Source: Sphingomonas sp. SORGH_AS_0879 (GTDB lineage Bacteria > Pseudomonadota > Alphaproteobacteria > Sphingomonadales > Sphingomonadaceae). Taken from it: a stretch of 64,000 nt of DNA. Numbering within the stretch: position 1 is the first letter of the stretch; each line of letters opens with the position of its first letter. The notes under the pieces are model-generated. The model did no database searches and was not told the origin of the DNA. It was given only the letters and a program-made list of their open reading frames with translations. The stretch is from positions 2,366,001 to 2,430,000 of the forward strand of contig NZ_JAUTBJ010000002.1 in assembly GCF_030819175.1 (NCBI RefSeq), read 5' to 3'. Made by a program: the position numbers and the translations under genes. Below, one piece after another: positions 18,171-27,607 of this stretch.

Positions 18171-21100
18171 GGGCTGGGCCCTCCTCATCGCCGGTTCGTG
18201 TCTCACGCTCGTGCGCTTCCTCTGCGGCATCCTCGGCCTCATGGTCATGTTCGCGGGCCAGCCATTTCTTCGCGGCGATGTAGAAGACCGGCGTGAAGAA
18301 GATGCCGAACGCGGTCGCCGCGATCATGCCGCCCATCACGCCGGTCCCGACCGCACGGCGGCTGGCCGCGCCCGCGCCGCTGGCGATGAACAGCGGCACC
18401 ATGCCCAGGATGAAGGCCAGGCTGGTCATCAGGATGGGGCGCAGGCGCTGCCGCGCCGCCTCGACCGTCGCCTCGAAGGGCGTACGGCCCGCCTGCTGGT
18501 CCTCGATGGCGAACTCGACGATCAGGATCGCGTTCTTCGCCGCCAGACCGATGATCGTGATGAGGCCGACATTGAAATACACGTCCGCCGAAAAGCCGCG
18601 CAGGATCGTCATCAGCACCGCGCCGAGCACGCCGAACGGCACGACCAGCAATACCGCCAGCGGGATCGCCCAACTTTCGTAAAGCGCGGCGAGCAACAGG
18701 AAGACCACGACCAGCGACAGACCCAGCAGCAGGCCGATCTGGCCGCCCGCCTGACGCTCCTCATAGGCGGTGCCGGTCCATTCGAAGCTCATGCCCGCGG
18801 GCATCACCTCGCGCGCGATCTTCTCCATCTCGTTCAGCGCGGTGCCGGTCGACTGACCCTGAGCCGCCATGCCCGAGATGGTCAGCGACGGATAACCGTT
18901 ATACCGCTCCAACTGCTGCGGCCCGTTTTGCCAGCGGACCTTCGTGAAGGACGAGAAGGGCACCATATTGCCCTGCGCATTGCGGACACGCAGCGCCAAT
19001 ACGTCCTCGGGCGACATGCGCTGCGGCGCATCGGCCTGAAGATAGACGCGCAACACATTGCCTTCGCGGACGAAATCGTTGGCATAGGCCGAGCCGAAGG
19101 CGATCGACAGCGTCTGGTTCACGTCGGCGATCTGAAGGCCCAGCGCGCGGGCCTGGATGCGATCGATATCGACATAAAGCTGCGGCGCCGGGCCCAGGCC
19201 TTCCGGGCGAACGCCCATCAGCGCGGGGTTCTGAGACGCCTTGGCCAGGATCGCGCCCTGCGCCTGTTGCAGCGCGGCCTCGCCCAGACCCGCGCGGTCC
19301 TCGATCTTCATCGAAAAGCCGGTCGCATTGCCCAGCGCCTGGATCGGCGGCGGGTCGAGCGCGAAGATCGTCGCTTCGGGAATCGACTGGACGAAGCCCA
19401 TCGTCTTTCCAACCAGCGTGGTCGAGTTGTTCTCGGTTCCCTTGCGATCCGCCCAGGGCTTCAGGTTGACGAACGAGATACCCGCCGACTGGCCCTGACC
19501 GAAGAAGTTGAAGCCGGCGACCGACACGATATCGGACACTTGCGGCTGGGCATGGAGGAACGTCTCGACCTTGGTGATCGCTTCCCCGGTCCGCTCCAGC
19601 GTCGCGCCCGGTGCCGCGTCATAGGACACGAAGATATAGCCCTGGTCCTCGGTCGGCAGGAAGCCGCCGGGCACGCGGGTGAACATCAGGCCGGTCAGCA
19701 CGACGACGACCGCGAACACCGCCAACCAGCGGACGGGGCGCGACATCATCCTCTTGACGCCGCCGGTATATTTCTCCGTGCCCCGACCGAACCTGTCGTT
19801 GAACCAGTTGAAGAAGCGGCGCGGCAAGCCGCGGACGCCCGGTCTGGGCTCGGTCCGATTGTCCAGATGCGCATCCTCCTGCTTGAGCAGCGTGGCGCAC
19901 AAGGCTGGTGTCAGCGTCAACGCGAGGAGCGCGGAGAAGAAGATCGACACGGCCAGCGTCACCGAGAACTGGCGATAGATTCCCCCCGTGGAACCGGGGA
20001 AGAAGGCCATCGGAATGAACACCGCGACCAGCACCAGCGTGATGCCGATGATCGCGCCGGTGATCTGGCCCATCGCCTTCACCGTCGCGCGGCGCGGGCT
20101 CAGCCCCTCTTCGGACATGATACGCTCGACATTCTCGACGACGACGATCGCGTCGTCGACCAAGATGCCGATCGCCACCACCATGCCGAACAGCGACAGG
20201 GTGTTGATCGAGAAGCCGAACGCCAGCAGCCCGATGCATGCCCCGCCCAGCGCGATCGGCACGACGATCGCGGGGATCAGCGTCGCGCGCCAGTTCTGGA
20301 GGAACAGGAACATCACCAGGAAGACGAGGATCATCGCCTCGACCAGCGTATGGATCACGCTGTCGACCGAGGCGGTGATGAACGGCGTCGTGGTGAAGGG
20401 GACGCTCCAGGTGACGTCGGCGGGGAAGCTCGCCTGAAGCTGCTTCATCTTGGCCGACACCGCGTCCGCCGTCGCCAGCGCGTTCGCGCCGCTCGCCAGT
20501 TGGACCGCCAGACCGACCGTCTCCTTGCCGTTCAGGGTCAGGCGGAAACCATAATTGTCCTTGCCCAGCTCGACCCGCGCCACGTCGCCCAGCCGGATCG
20601 CCGAGCCATCGGGATTGGCGCGGATGATGATCTGCCGGAACTGCTCGGGCGTCGCGAAGCGGTTCTGGGTGATGATCTGGGCGGTGAACTCCGCCGTGCG
20701 GTTCAGCGGCTGCGCACCGATCGAACCGCCCGCCGTCTGGCTGTTCTGCTCCTGCACCGCCGCCAGCGCCTCCGACGCGGACAGGCCGTAGCCCGCCAGC
20801 TTCTGCGGATCGAGCCAGATGCGCATCGCATAGGGGGAGCCGAACAATTGCACGTCGCCCACGCCGTCGATCCGGCGAAGCTCGTTGCGGATGTTGTTCT
20901 CGGCGAAATTGCCCATCTCGACCGGGCTGGTCTTGCCCGATTTGGAGCTGAGCGTGATGACTTCCAGGAAGCCCGCCGAACTCTCGGTCACCTGAATGCC
21001 CAGCGCGCGGACCTCCTGCGGCAGGCGCGGTTCGGCGCGGCTCAGCCGGTCCTGGACCTGTGTGCGCGCGACGTCGAGATCGGTGCCGGGCTTGAAGGTG

Positions 21101-21375
21101 ACGGTGATCTCCGCCGTCCCGTTCGAGCGGCTGGTCGAGGCCATGTAGAGGAAATTGTCGACGCCGTTCAGCTCCTTTTCGATGACGGCGGTCACCGACC
21201 GGTCCATCACTTCGGCATCGGCGCCGTTATAGTTGATCGCCAGGTTCAGCGCGGGCGGCGCGACCGAGGGATAGCTCTCGATCGGCAGCAGCCGGAGCGC
21301 GATCACGCCGAACAGCGCGATGAAGAGCGCGATCACCCAGGCGAAGACCGGGTGATAGACGAAGAAGCGGTTCAT
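18163..21375 (-). CDS. RND multidrug efflux pump, HAE1 (AcrB/MexB) family
   Basis: A 1070-residue inner-membrane proton/drug antiporter. The proton-relay aspartates are in ILVDDAIVVVEN (about residue 405) and the relay lysine in GLAAKNAILIVEFA (about residue 940). Two large periplasmic loops and 12 helices fit AcrB-type length. It probably exports hydrophobic drugs or solvents; the substrate cannot be read from sequence. An open frame of 1498 codons on the opposite strand here is codon-bias shadow. Confidence 0.95.
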   Translation of the reverse strand: MNRFFVYHPVFAWVIALFIALFGVIALRLLPIESYPSVAPPALNLAINYNGADAEVMDRSVTAVIEKELNGVDNFLYMASTSRSNGTAEITVTFKPGTDLDVARTQVQDRLSRAEPRLPQEVRALGIQVTESSAGFLEVITLSSKSGKTSPVEMGNFAENNIRNELRRIDGVGDVQLFGSPYAMRIWLDPQKLAGYGLSASEALAAVQEQNSQTAGGSIGAQPLNRTAEFTAQIITQNRFATPEQFRQIIIRANPDGSAIRLGDVARVELGKDNYGFRLTLNGKETVGLAVQLASGANALATADAVSAKMKQLQASFPADVTWSVPFTTTPFITASVDSVIHTLVEAMILVFLVMFLFLQNWRATLIPAIVVPIALGGACIGLLAFGFSINTLSLFGMVVAIGILVDDAIVVVENVERIMSEEGLSPRRATVKAMGQITGAIIGITLVLVAVFIPMAFFPGSTGGIYRQFSVTLAVSIFFSALLALTLTPALCATLLKQEDAHLDNRTEPRPGVRGLPRRFFNWFNDRFGRGTEKYTGGVKRMMSRPVRWLAVFAVVVVLTGLMFTRVPGGFLPTEDQGYIFVSYDAAPGATLERTGEAITKVETFLHAQPQVSDIVSVAGFNFFGQGQSAGISFVNLKPWADRKGTENNSTTLVGKTMGFVQSIPEATIFALDPPPIQALGNATGFSMKIEDRAGLGEAALQQAQGAILAKASQNPALMGVRPEGLGPAPQLYVDIDRIQARALGLQIADVNQTLSIAFGSAYANDFVREGNVLRVYLQADAPQRMSPEDVLALRVRNAQGNMVPFSSFTKVRWQNGPQQLERYNGYPSLTISGMAAQGQSTGTALNEMEKIAREVMPAGMSFEWTGTAYEERQAGGQIGLLLGLSLVVVFLLLAALYESWAIPLAVLLVVPFGVLGAVLMTILRGFSADVYFNVGLITIIGLAAKNAILIVEFAIEDQQAGRTPFEATVEAARQRLRPILMTSLAFILGMVPLFIASGAGAASRRAVGTGVMGGMIAATAFGIFFTPVFYIAAKKWLAREHDHEAEDAAEEAHERETRTGDEEGPAHA

Positions 21376-21393
21376 GAGAATCTACTCCGGCGA

Positions 21394-22593
21394 TCAGCGG
21401 GCGGCGGCCGGCTGGCCGCCCTGCGCCTGTTGTCCGGCTTGCTGCCCCGGCGCCTGGACGCGGACCTTCTGGCCCGGCTGCACCTTCTGCCACCCCTCGG
21501 TGACCACCTTCTCGCCCGGCTTCAGGCCGGACAGGACCACCCAATTGCTGCCGACCTGCCCGCCCAGCGTTACGGCACGCGCCTGGACCGTGCCGGAGCT
21601 GTCGACCACCATGACGGAGGCCGCCTGGTTGCTGAGTTGCACCGCGCGCTGCGGCACCGAAATGCCGTTGCGGATGGTGCCCGCATTGACATGGGCGCGG
21701 ACGAACTGACCGGGCAGCAGCATGCGGTTCTGGTTGGGGAAGCGTGCGCGCAACTGCTGGCTGCCCGTCGTCGGGTCGACCGTCTGCCCGGCAAAATCGA
21801 TCTGCCCGGTCGGGCCATATTCGGTTCCGTCCTCCAGGGTGAGGCGCACCGTGATGTGCGACAGGTCGGGCAGGTTCAGCCCGCCCGAACGCGCCTGCCG
21901 GATCAGGTCGGTCAGCGCCGCGTTCGACTGGGTGAAGACGGCATAGATGGGCGACATCTGGTCCACCTGGGTCAGCGGCGTGGCCTGTGTGGCGCTGACC
22001 AGAGCCCCCTCGGTCACCTGCGCGCGACCCACCCGCCCGGCAATGGGCGCACGGACGATCGTATAGCTCAATTGCAACTGCGCGCGCGACAGGGCGGCGC
22101 GGGCATCGGCGACGCTGGCATCGGCCTGGCGGAGGTCGGATTGGGCCGCATCGAATTCCTGCGCGCTGACCGCCCGCTCGGCGACCAGCGGCTGGTAACG
22201 GCGGACGATCGAGGCGGCGTTGGCGCGCGCCGCCTGCGCCCTGGCGAGCGTCGCCTGAGCCTGCGTCACCTGGGCGCGATAGTCGCGCTGGTCGATGCGG
22301 AACAGCGGCTGCCCCTCCGCCACGTCGGTGCCCTCACGATAGAGACGCGCCTCGACGATACCGTCGGTGCGGGCGCGGACCTCGGCGGTGCGAACGGCCT
22401 CGATCCGTCCGGGCAGTTCGATGATGTTGGGCACGGCGGCCGACTGGACGGGGATGGCGGTCACCACCGGCGGCGGGGGCGCGGCCTGCTGTTGCTGCCC
22501 CCCTTGCCCGCATGCCGCCAACGCAAAAGCCATCGCCAGCGACGACCCGAAGCCGGAAAATTTGGACACGCCGAGAAACTCCCTGAACCACAT
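21394..22593 (-). CDS. RND periplasmic adaptor (membrane fusion) lipoprotein
   Basis: A 399-residue AcrA/MexA-type adaptor with lipobox LAAC and a Gln/Pro-rich spacer. It has a lipoyl/barrel-sandwich region (GRIEAVRTAEVRARTDGIVE), an alpha-hairpin (about residues 100-165), beta-barrel and membrane-proximal domains, and a Gln/Gly/Ala-rich tail. First gene of the efflux operon, facing the TetR gene. Confidence 0.92.
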   Translation of the reverse strand: MWFREFLGVSKFSGFGSSLAMAFALAACGQGGQQQQAAPPPPVVTAIPVQSAAVPNIIELPGRIEAVRTAEVRARTDGIVEARLYREGTDVAEGQPLFRIDQRDYRAQVTQAQATLARAQAARANAASIVRRYQPLVAERAVSAQEFDAAQSDLRQADASVADARAALSRAQLQLSYTIVRAPIAGRVGRAQVTEGALVSATQATPLTQVDQMSPIYAVFTQSNAALTDLIRQARSGGLNLPDLSHITVRLTLEDGTEYGPTGQIDFAGQTVDPTTGSQQLRARFPNQNRMLLPGQFVRAHVNAGTIRNGISVPQRAVQLSNQAASVMVVDSSGTVQARAVTLGGQVGSNWVVLSGLKPGEKVVTEGWQKVQPGQKVRVQAPGQQAGQQAQGGQPAAAR

Positions 22594-22617
22594 GACATTT
22601 GAGTCATTCAGGTCCCT

Positions 22618-22653
22618 GTACCTCGCACCCCTAGAAAAGCAACGATGAGGTAC
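22618..22653. promoter_or_regulatory. Inverted repeat in the efflux/tetR divergent region
   Basis: GTACCTC (22618-22624) and GAGGTAC (22647-22653) are perfect 7-bp arms 22 bp apart. A further pair, AGGT at 22610 and ACCT at 22620, overlaps the left arm. The site lies in the 104-bp gap between the adaptor and TetR genes and is a good operator candidate for repressing both. Confidence 0.5.
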
Positions 22654-22697
22654 AATTAAATTTGACCTACACGGTCGGAGGTCGCAGAAAGGGGATC

Positions 22698-23330
22698 ATG
22701 GCCATCATAAAACGGACCGCTGGGCGCCCGACGCGAGAGCAGGCTCAGCATATCGACGATATCATTCTGACCGGCGCCAGAGAGGCGTTCTGCTGCCGGG
22801 GCATCGAGGGCACCTCGATGGAGGAAATCGCGTTGTCCGTTGGGGTTAGCAAGCACACCATCTATCGCCGCTATGCGGGCAAGATGGCATTGCTGGACGC
22901 CGTGGTGAGCCGCGATCTGGACCGGCTGAGCCGCGCGGTCCTCGACGTCGCATCGGACCCCGATCCGCTGGAGCGGCTCCACACCGCCGCCAGGCGATTC
23001 TTTTTCTTCTGCGTCGAGCCCGAGTCGATCCGCTTCATGGCATTTCTGACATCCGAGGCGGTTTTTTCGGATGAATTGCGCGAGCGTTTCGCGGCCTGGG
23101 ACCGGATCATTTCGGAGCCGCTGATCGCCTGTATGCAAGACGCACAGGATGCGGGCGAATTGCGCAGGGATGAAACGCCGCTCAGCCTGTTCAACCTGCT
23201 GACCGACATGCTCGACGGGCCCAGCCGCCGGATGCAGTTCGCCATACCCGATCCGTTCGGCGGCTTGGACCCCGCCGCGTTCTTCGAGCATCGCTGGTCG
23301 GTGTTTCTCAAGGTCGCGACCGCAGGCTGA
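22698..23330 (+). CDS. TetR-family regulator of the RND operon
   Basis: A 210-residue TetR/AcrR regulator. The N-terminal HTH is clear (TSMEEIALSVGVSKHTIYRRY, about residues 34-54), followed by an all-helical ligand domain. AAAGGGG precedes the ATG at 22698, so the longer frame from 22662 is not used. Its divergent position suggests that it represses the adjacent pump. Confidence 0.88.
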   Translation: MAIIKRTAGRPTREQAQHIDDIILTGAREAFCCRGIEGTSMEEIALSVGVSKHTIYRRYAGKMALLDAVVSRDLDRLSRAVLDVASDPDPLERLHTAARRFFFFCVEPESIRFMAFLTSEAVFSDELRERFAAWDRIISEPLIACMQDAQDAGELRRDETPLSLFNLLTDMLDGPSRRMQFAIPDPFGGLDPAAFFEHRWSVFLKVATAG

Positions 23331-23367
23331 GCGGAACGCGAGCGGCCGCGTGGACGTTGGCGGGCCC

Positions 23368-24483
23368 ATGGCCGATGACCTGCTGATCTTTCGCCCCGAT
23401 GATGTCGATCTGTCGCGATCCCCGCTTCGGCGGGGCATATCCGAGTCGACCTATGTCTTGGGGGCGTTCAACCCGGGGATGACCCGGATGGCCAGTGGCA
23501 ACCTGCTGCTGATGGTCCGGGTGGCGGAAGCGTTGAGCGAGCCGGTCGAGGGCGATCATGTCCGCGCCATCCGCTGGACCCGAGCGGGCTATGTTCTCGA
23601 CCGCTATCCGCTCGACGCGGTCGACATGGCCGATCCCCGGCAATTCGCCATCAGGGGTGGGGCGCATCGTATCCTCGCCCTCACCTCGCTGTCATGGCTA
23701 TTGCCGGTCGAGTTGACGCCCGATGGCGCGCGGATCGTCGCGGTCCATTACGACAAGGCGATCGAGCCCGAGGCGTCCTGGCAGGATTACGGTGTCGAGG
23801 ATGCACGGATCAGCCGGGTCGGCGATCGCTGGTACATGACGACTTGCTCGGTTTCAGCGGAGCGGCATTCGACCACTCTCCACCTTTCCGACAATGGGCT
23901 GGACTATCGGCTGGCGGGGATCATCCTCGACCATCAGAACAAGGACATGCTGTTCTTCGAGGGGCTGGTCGAAGGGCGCTTCATGGCGCTGACCCGGCCG
24001 CTGGGCGAGGTCTATTTCGCCTATCCGGGGGACAGCCCCTTTGTCGGCGGCCCGTCGATCAACTTCGCGACCTCGCCCGATGCGCTCCACTGGAAACCGA
24101 TGGAGGCGCCCGGTATTCGCGCCCGCAAAAGCTCGACCTCGGCGATGAAGGTCGGCGGCGGCACGCCGCCAATCCTGAGCGAGCAGGGCTGGCTGACCCT
24201 ATATCATGGGGTGGAACGCCGCGATGCGGTGGGTATCTATCGCAGTTTCTGGGCGCTGTTCGACGCTGACGACCCCACCCGCATCCTGCGGATCGAGGAC
24301 GACCGCCCGATCCTGGAGGCAGCCCCCACGCTGACCGCCTCCATCGCGCATCAGATGTATCTGCCGACCCCGGTCGTCTTCTCGACGGGTATCGTCGACA
24401 TGGGCGACCATTATCTGGTCGCCAGCGGCGAGGCCGATCTGGCCTGTCGCATGACCCGCCTGCCCAAGAGCCTGTTCGCATGA
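23368..24483 (+). CDS. GH130-family glycosidase/phosphorylase
   Basis: About 371 residues with the five-bladed propeller sequence style of GH130: FNPGMTR near the N-terminus, YGVEDARI, and the late motif TLYHGVE. GH130 enzymes are mostly beta-mannoside phosphorylases or mannosidases acting in the cytosol; no signal peptide is seen here. A GTG start at 23350 is also possible. It overlaps the GH13 gene by 4 bp, so it works with that enzyme and the GT4 glycosyltransferase. The substrate is unknown. Confidence 0.75.
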   Translation: MADDLLIFRPDDVDLSRSPLRRGISESTYVLGAFNPGMTRMASGNLLLMVRVAEALSEPVEGDHVRAIRWTRAGYVLDRYPLDAVDMADPRQFAIRGGAHRILALTSLSWLLPVELTPDGARIVAVHYDKAIEPEASWQDYGVEDARISRVGDRWYMTTCSVSAERHSTTLHLSDNGLDYRLAGIILDHQNKDMLFFEGLVEGRFMALTRPLGEVYFAYPGDSPFVGGPSINFATSPDALHWKPMEAPGIRARKSSTSAMKVGGGTPPILSEQGWLTLYHGVERRDAVGIYRSFWALFDADDPTRILRIEDDRPILEAAPTLTASIAHQMYLPTPVVFSTGIVDMGDHYLVASGEADLACRMTRLPKSLFA

Positions 24484-26075
24484 GCGCAAGGCCCTGGTGG
24501 CAGTCCGCCGTTCTCTATCACATTTATCCCTGGTCCTTTCAGGACAGCGATGGCGACGGGATCGGCGACCTGCGGGGCGTCGAGACGCGGCTGGACTATC
24601 TCGTCGAACTCGGGGTCGATGCGATATGGCTTTCTCCCATATTTCCGTCACCTATGGCCGATTTCGGATATGACGTGGCGGATTATTGCGAGATCGATCC
24701 CCGTTTCGGAACGCTGGCCGATTTCGACTCGCTGCTCGCGTCCGCCCATGCGCGGGGACTCAAGCTCCTGCTCGACTTCGTGCCCAATCATAGTTCCGAC
24801 CGGCATCCCTGGTTCGTCGAGAGCCGGTCGTCGCGGGATAACCCCAAGCGTGACTGGTATATCTGGCGCGACGCGGCGCCGGACGGCGGGCCGCCCAACA
24901 ACTGGATCAGCGATTTCGGTGGCCCCGCCTGGACCTGGGACGAGGCGACCGGGCAATATTATTATCATGCCTTCCTGAAGGAACAGCCCGACCTCAACTG
25001 GCGCAATCCGGACGTGCGTGCGGCGATGCTCGACGTGCTGCGCTTCTGGTTCGCGCGCGGGGTCGACGGGTTCCGGATCGACGTGCTGTGGCACATCGTC
25101 AAACATGCGGGCTTTCCCGACAATCCGCTCAACCCCGATTGGGACCCCGCGACCGGTGAGATGAACCGGGTGTTCCAGCTTCACTCGACCGACCAGCCCG
25201 AAGTGCACGATATCGCCGCCGACATGCGCGCGATCGCCGACGCCTTTGGTCGCGAGGGGGACGAGCGCGTGCTGATCGGCGAGATCTACCTGCCGGTCGA
25301 GCGGCTGATGCGCTATTATGGGCAGCGGGGCGAAGGGGTCCATTTGCCCTTCAACTTCCAGTTGATCGACGCGCCCTGGGACACCCGCCATCTCGCCCGG
25401 ATGATCGCCGAATATGAGGCCGCCCTGCCCCCCGGCGGCTGGCCGAACTGGGTGCTGGGCAATCACGACCGTCCCCGCAGCGCCACCAAGCGCGGCGCGG
25501 CGCAGGCGCGGGTCGCGGCCATGCTGCTGCTGACGCTGCGAGGAACGCCGACGCTCTATTATGGGGATGAGCTGGGGATGGAGAATGGCGCCATCCCCGC
25601 CGACCGCGTCCGCGATCCCCGCGAATTGCGCGAGCCGGGGTTGGGGCTGGGCCGCGATCCGGTGCGCACGCCGATGCCCTGGGACGACAGCGACCATGGC
25701 GGCTTCACTACCGGCGAGCCCTGGCTGCCGCTCGGACAAGACTGGCAGCGGCGAAACGTCGCGAGCGAACTGGTCGAGCTGGGATCGATGCTGGCGCTCC
25801 ACCGCGCGCTCCTCGCCATCCGCCGGGTGACGCCCGCGCTCGCCACCGGCCCGATCCGGCTGATCGAGGCGGAAGGACCCGTGCTCGCCTATGAGCGCGA
25901 ACAGGATGGCGAGCGGTTCGTCGTCGCGCTCAATCTGGGTCATACCCCCGCGCCGATCGATTTGCCGCGCAGTCGCCCCTTGCTGTCCACCCTCCCCGGC
26001 CCGCTGCCGGGCGGAACGCCGTCCCTGCTTCGCCCCGATGAGGGCCTGATCCTGAAAGTCGACGCCCTGCCATGA
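24480..26075 (+). CDS. GH13 alpha-glucosidase-type enzyme
   Basis: A 531-residue cytosolic alpha-amylase-superfamily protein. The catalytic nucleophile is in DGFRIDVLW, the acid/base in LIGEIYLP and the transition-state Asp in LGNHDRPR; DFVPNHSS is the first conserved region. Overall it resembles oligo-1,6-glucosidase and alpha-glucosidase. It is coupled by ATGA overlaps to the genes on both sides. The activity could be hydrolysis or transglucosylation. Confidence 0.85.
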   Translation: MSARPWWQSAVLYHIYPWSFQDSDGDGIGDLRGVETRLDYLVELGVDAIWLSPIFPSPMADFGYDVADYCEIDPRFGTLADFDSLLASAHARGLKLLLDFVPNHSSDRHPWFVESRSSRDNPKRDWYIWRDAAPDGGPPNNWISDFGGPAWTWDEATGQYYYHAFLKEQPDLNWRNPDVRAAMLDVLRFWFARGVDGFRIDVLWHIVKHAGFPDNPLNPDWDPATGEMNRVFQLHSTDQPEVHDIAADMRAIADAFGREGDERVLIGEIYLPVERLMRYYGQRGEGVHLPFNFQLIDAPWDTRHLARMIAEYEAALPPGGWPNWVLGNHDRPRSATKRGAAQARVAAMLLLTLRGTPTLYYGDELGMENGAIPADRVRDPRELREPGLGLGRDPVRTPMPWDDSDHGGFTTGEPWLPLGQDWQRRNVASELVELGSMLALHRALLAIRRVTPALATGPIRLIEAEGPVLAYEREQDGERFVVALNLGHTPAPIDLPRSRPLLSTLPGPLPGGTPSLLRPDEGLILKVDALP

Positions 26076-27082
26076 AAATCGCGATGATCGCCCCCATTGC
26101 GTGGCGCACGCCGCCGCGCGCTTATGGTCCGTGGGAGTTGGTGACGAGCCTGCTGACCGAGGCGCTGGTCGAGCGCGGCGTCGATGTGACCCTGTTCGCG
26201 ACGCAGGACAGCCTGACGAAGGCGACCCTGGCCGGTCCCGTCCCCGCCCCTTATTCGGAGGACCCAAGCGTCGATGCCAAGGTGTGGGAAATGCGCCATC
26301 TCGCCGCCGTGTTCGAGCGCGCGGGCGAGTTCGACCTGATCCACAACCAGGCGGATTTTCCAGCGCACGCCTTTGCCGGGCTGGTCGATACACCGATGGT
26401 CACGACGATCCATGGCTTTTCGTCCGAGCGGATCGTGCCGATGTACGAGCCCTATCAGGATCGCGTCCATTATGTCGCGATCTCGGATGCGGACCGGCAC
26501 CCCCGGCTGCGCTATGCCGAGACCATCCATCACGGCATTCCGATCGAAGAATTTCCTTTCGATCCAATTGGTAACGACGACCTTCTCTTCTTCGGTCGCA
26601 TCCATCCCGACAAGGGCGCGGCGGAGGCGATCGTGGTCGCCCAGGCGACCGGACGCCGGCTGGTCATGGCGGGGATCGTCCAGGATCAAGGCTATTGGGA
26701 GCGGGAAGTCGCCCCCCATGTCGATGGCGAGCGCATCGTCTATCGCGGCCCCGTCGGCGGCGCGGAGCGGACCGCCACGCTCGGCCAGGCCAGGGCGCTG
26801 CTCCACCTCATCAATTTCGACGAGCCGTTCGGGCTGTCGGTGGTGGAGGCCATGGCCTGCGGCACCCCGGTCATCGCGATCCGGCGCGGGTCAATGCCCG
26901 AGTTGATCGAGGACGGCGTGAACGGCTTTCTGGTCGACAATGTCGACCAAGCCATCGCCGGGCTCGACCGCATTGGCGAGATCGACCGGGCGGCCTGTCG
27001 CGCGGTCGCGGCGGATCGCTTTTCGGTCGACCGGATGGCGGACCGCTATCTGGCGCTCTACCGCACCATATTGGGGCGGTGA
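26072..27082 (+). CDS. GT4-family glycosyltransferase
   Basis: A 336-residue GT-B fold glycosyltransferase. The N-terminal half begins KIAMIAPIAWRTPP; the C-terminal nucleotide-sugar site has DEPFGLSVVEAMACGTPVIA and GSMPELIEDG. It could make the glycan that GH130 and GH13 process, or a retaining disaccharide. It is last in the tightly overlapping operon. Confidence 0.8.
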   Translation: MKIAMIAPIAWRTPPRAYGPWELVTSLLTEALVERGVDVTLFATQDSLTKATLAGPVPAPYSEDPSVDAKVWEMRHLAAVFERAGEFDLIHNQADFPAHAFAGLVDTPMVTTIHGFSSERIVPMYEPYQDRVHYVAISDADRHPRLRYAETIHHGIPIEEFPFDPIGNDDLLFFGRIHPDKGAAEAIVVAQATGRRLVMAGIVQDQGYWEREVAPHVDGERIVYRGPVGGAERTATLGQARALLHLINFDEPFGLSVVEAMACGTPVIAIRRGSMPELIEDGVNGFLVDNVDQAIAGLDRIGEIDRAACRAVAADRFSVDRMADRYLALYRTILGR

Positions 27083-27091
27083 CCGGGGGCG

Positions 27092-27544
27092 TCAGCCGCG
27101 CAGCGACAGCGCCACCGCATCGATCCGGTGGAGCATGGTGACGAAGCTTTCCAGTTCCTCGGGCGTGAACCCGGCGAAGAGTTGCGCTTCCAGCTCCAGC
27201 GCCTTGGGCGCGACATCGGCGTAGAGCGTCCGCCCAGCCTCGGTCAGCACCAGCAGGTGCGAGCGGCGGTCGCCGTCATGCGCCGTTCGCTCCAGCAGCC
27301 CGCGCCCGACCATCGCGATCGCGGCGCGAGAGACGGTGACCTTGTCCATCCGGCTCCGTTCGCACACCGCCGACTGGGCGACCGCGCCCTCTTCCGCCAC
27401 GATGGCGATCAGCCGCCACTCCGGAATCGTCAGGCCGAAAAGCTGCTGATAGGCGCTGGCGATATGATCGCTGACCAGGTTCGAGGTGATCGACAGACGA
27501 TAGGGAAGAAAGCCATCGAGCCGCAATTCGCGAGATCGTAACAT
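27092..27544 (-). CDS. MarR-family regulator of tyrosine catabolism
   Basis: A 150-residue winged-helix regulator (RMDKVTVSRAAIAMVGRGLLER recognition region, then the DDRRSHLL-like wing DGDRRSHLLVLT). It is divergent from hppD, the usual place of an HmgR/HpdR-type repressor. A partial palindrome, AGTA-N8-TACT, lies in the 63-bp gap at about 27573-27588 and could be its operator. The start at 27544 is chosen; one six codons upstream is also possible. Confidence 0.8.
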   Translation of the reverse strand: MLRSRELRLDGFLPYRLSITSNLVSDHIASAYQQLFGLTIPEWRLIAIVAEEGAVAQSAVCERSRMDKVTVSRAAIAMVGRGLLERTAHDGDRRSHLLVLTEAGRTLYADVAPKALELEAQLFAGFTPEELESFVTMLHRIDAVALSLRG

Positions 27545-27607
27545 TTGACACCAATTCCCCATTCTGCGATTTAGTAACCAACGATACTGGATCAGGAGTT
27601 GGACGTC

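Noticed and set aside
18106..22602. A 1498-codon open frame on the plus strand
   Set aside because: It lies fully antisense to three well-supported RND efflux genes; its Arg/Asp/His-rich sequence is the usual shadow of GC-biased third positions.
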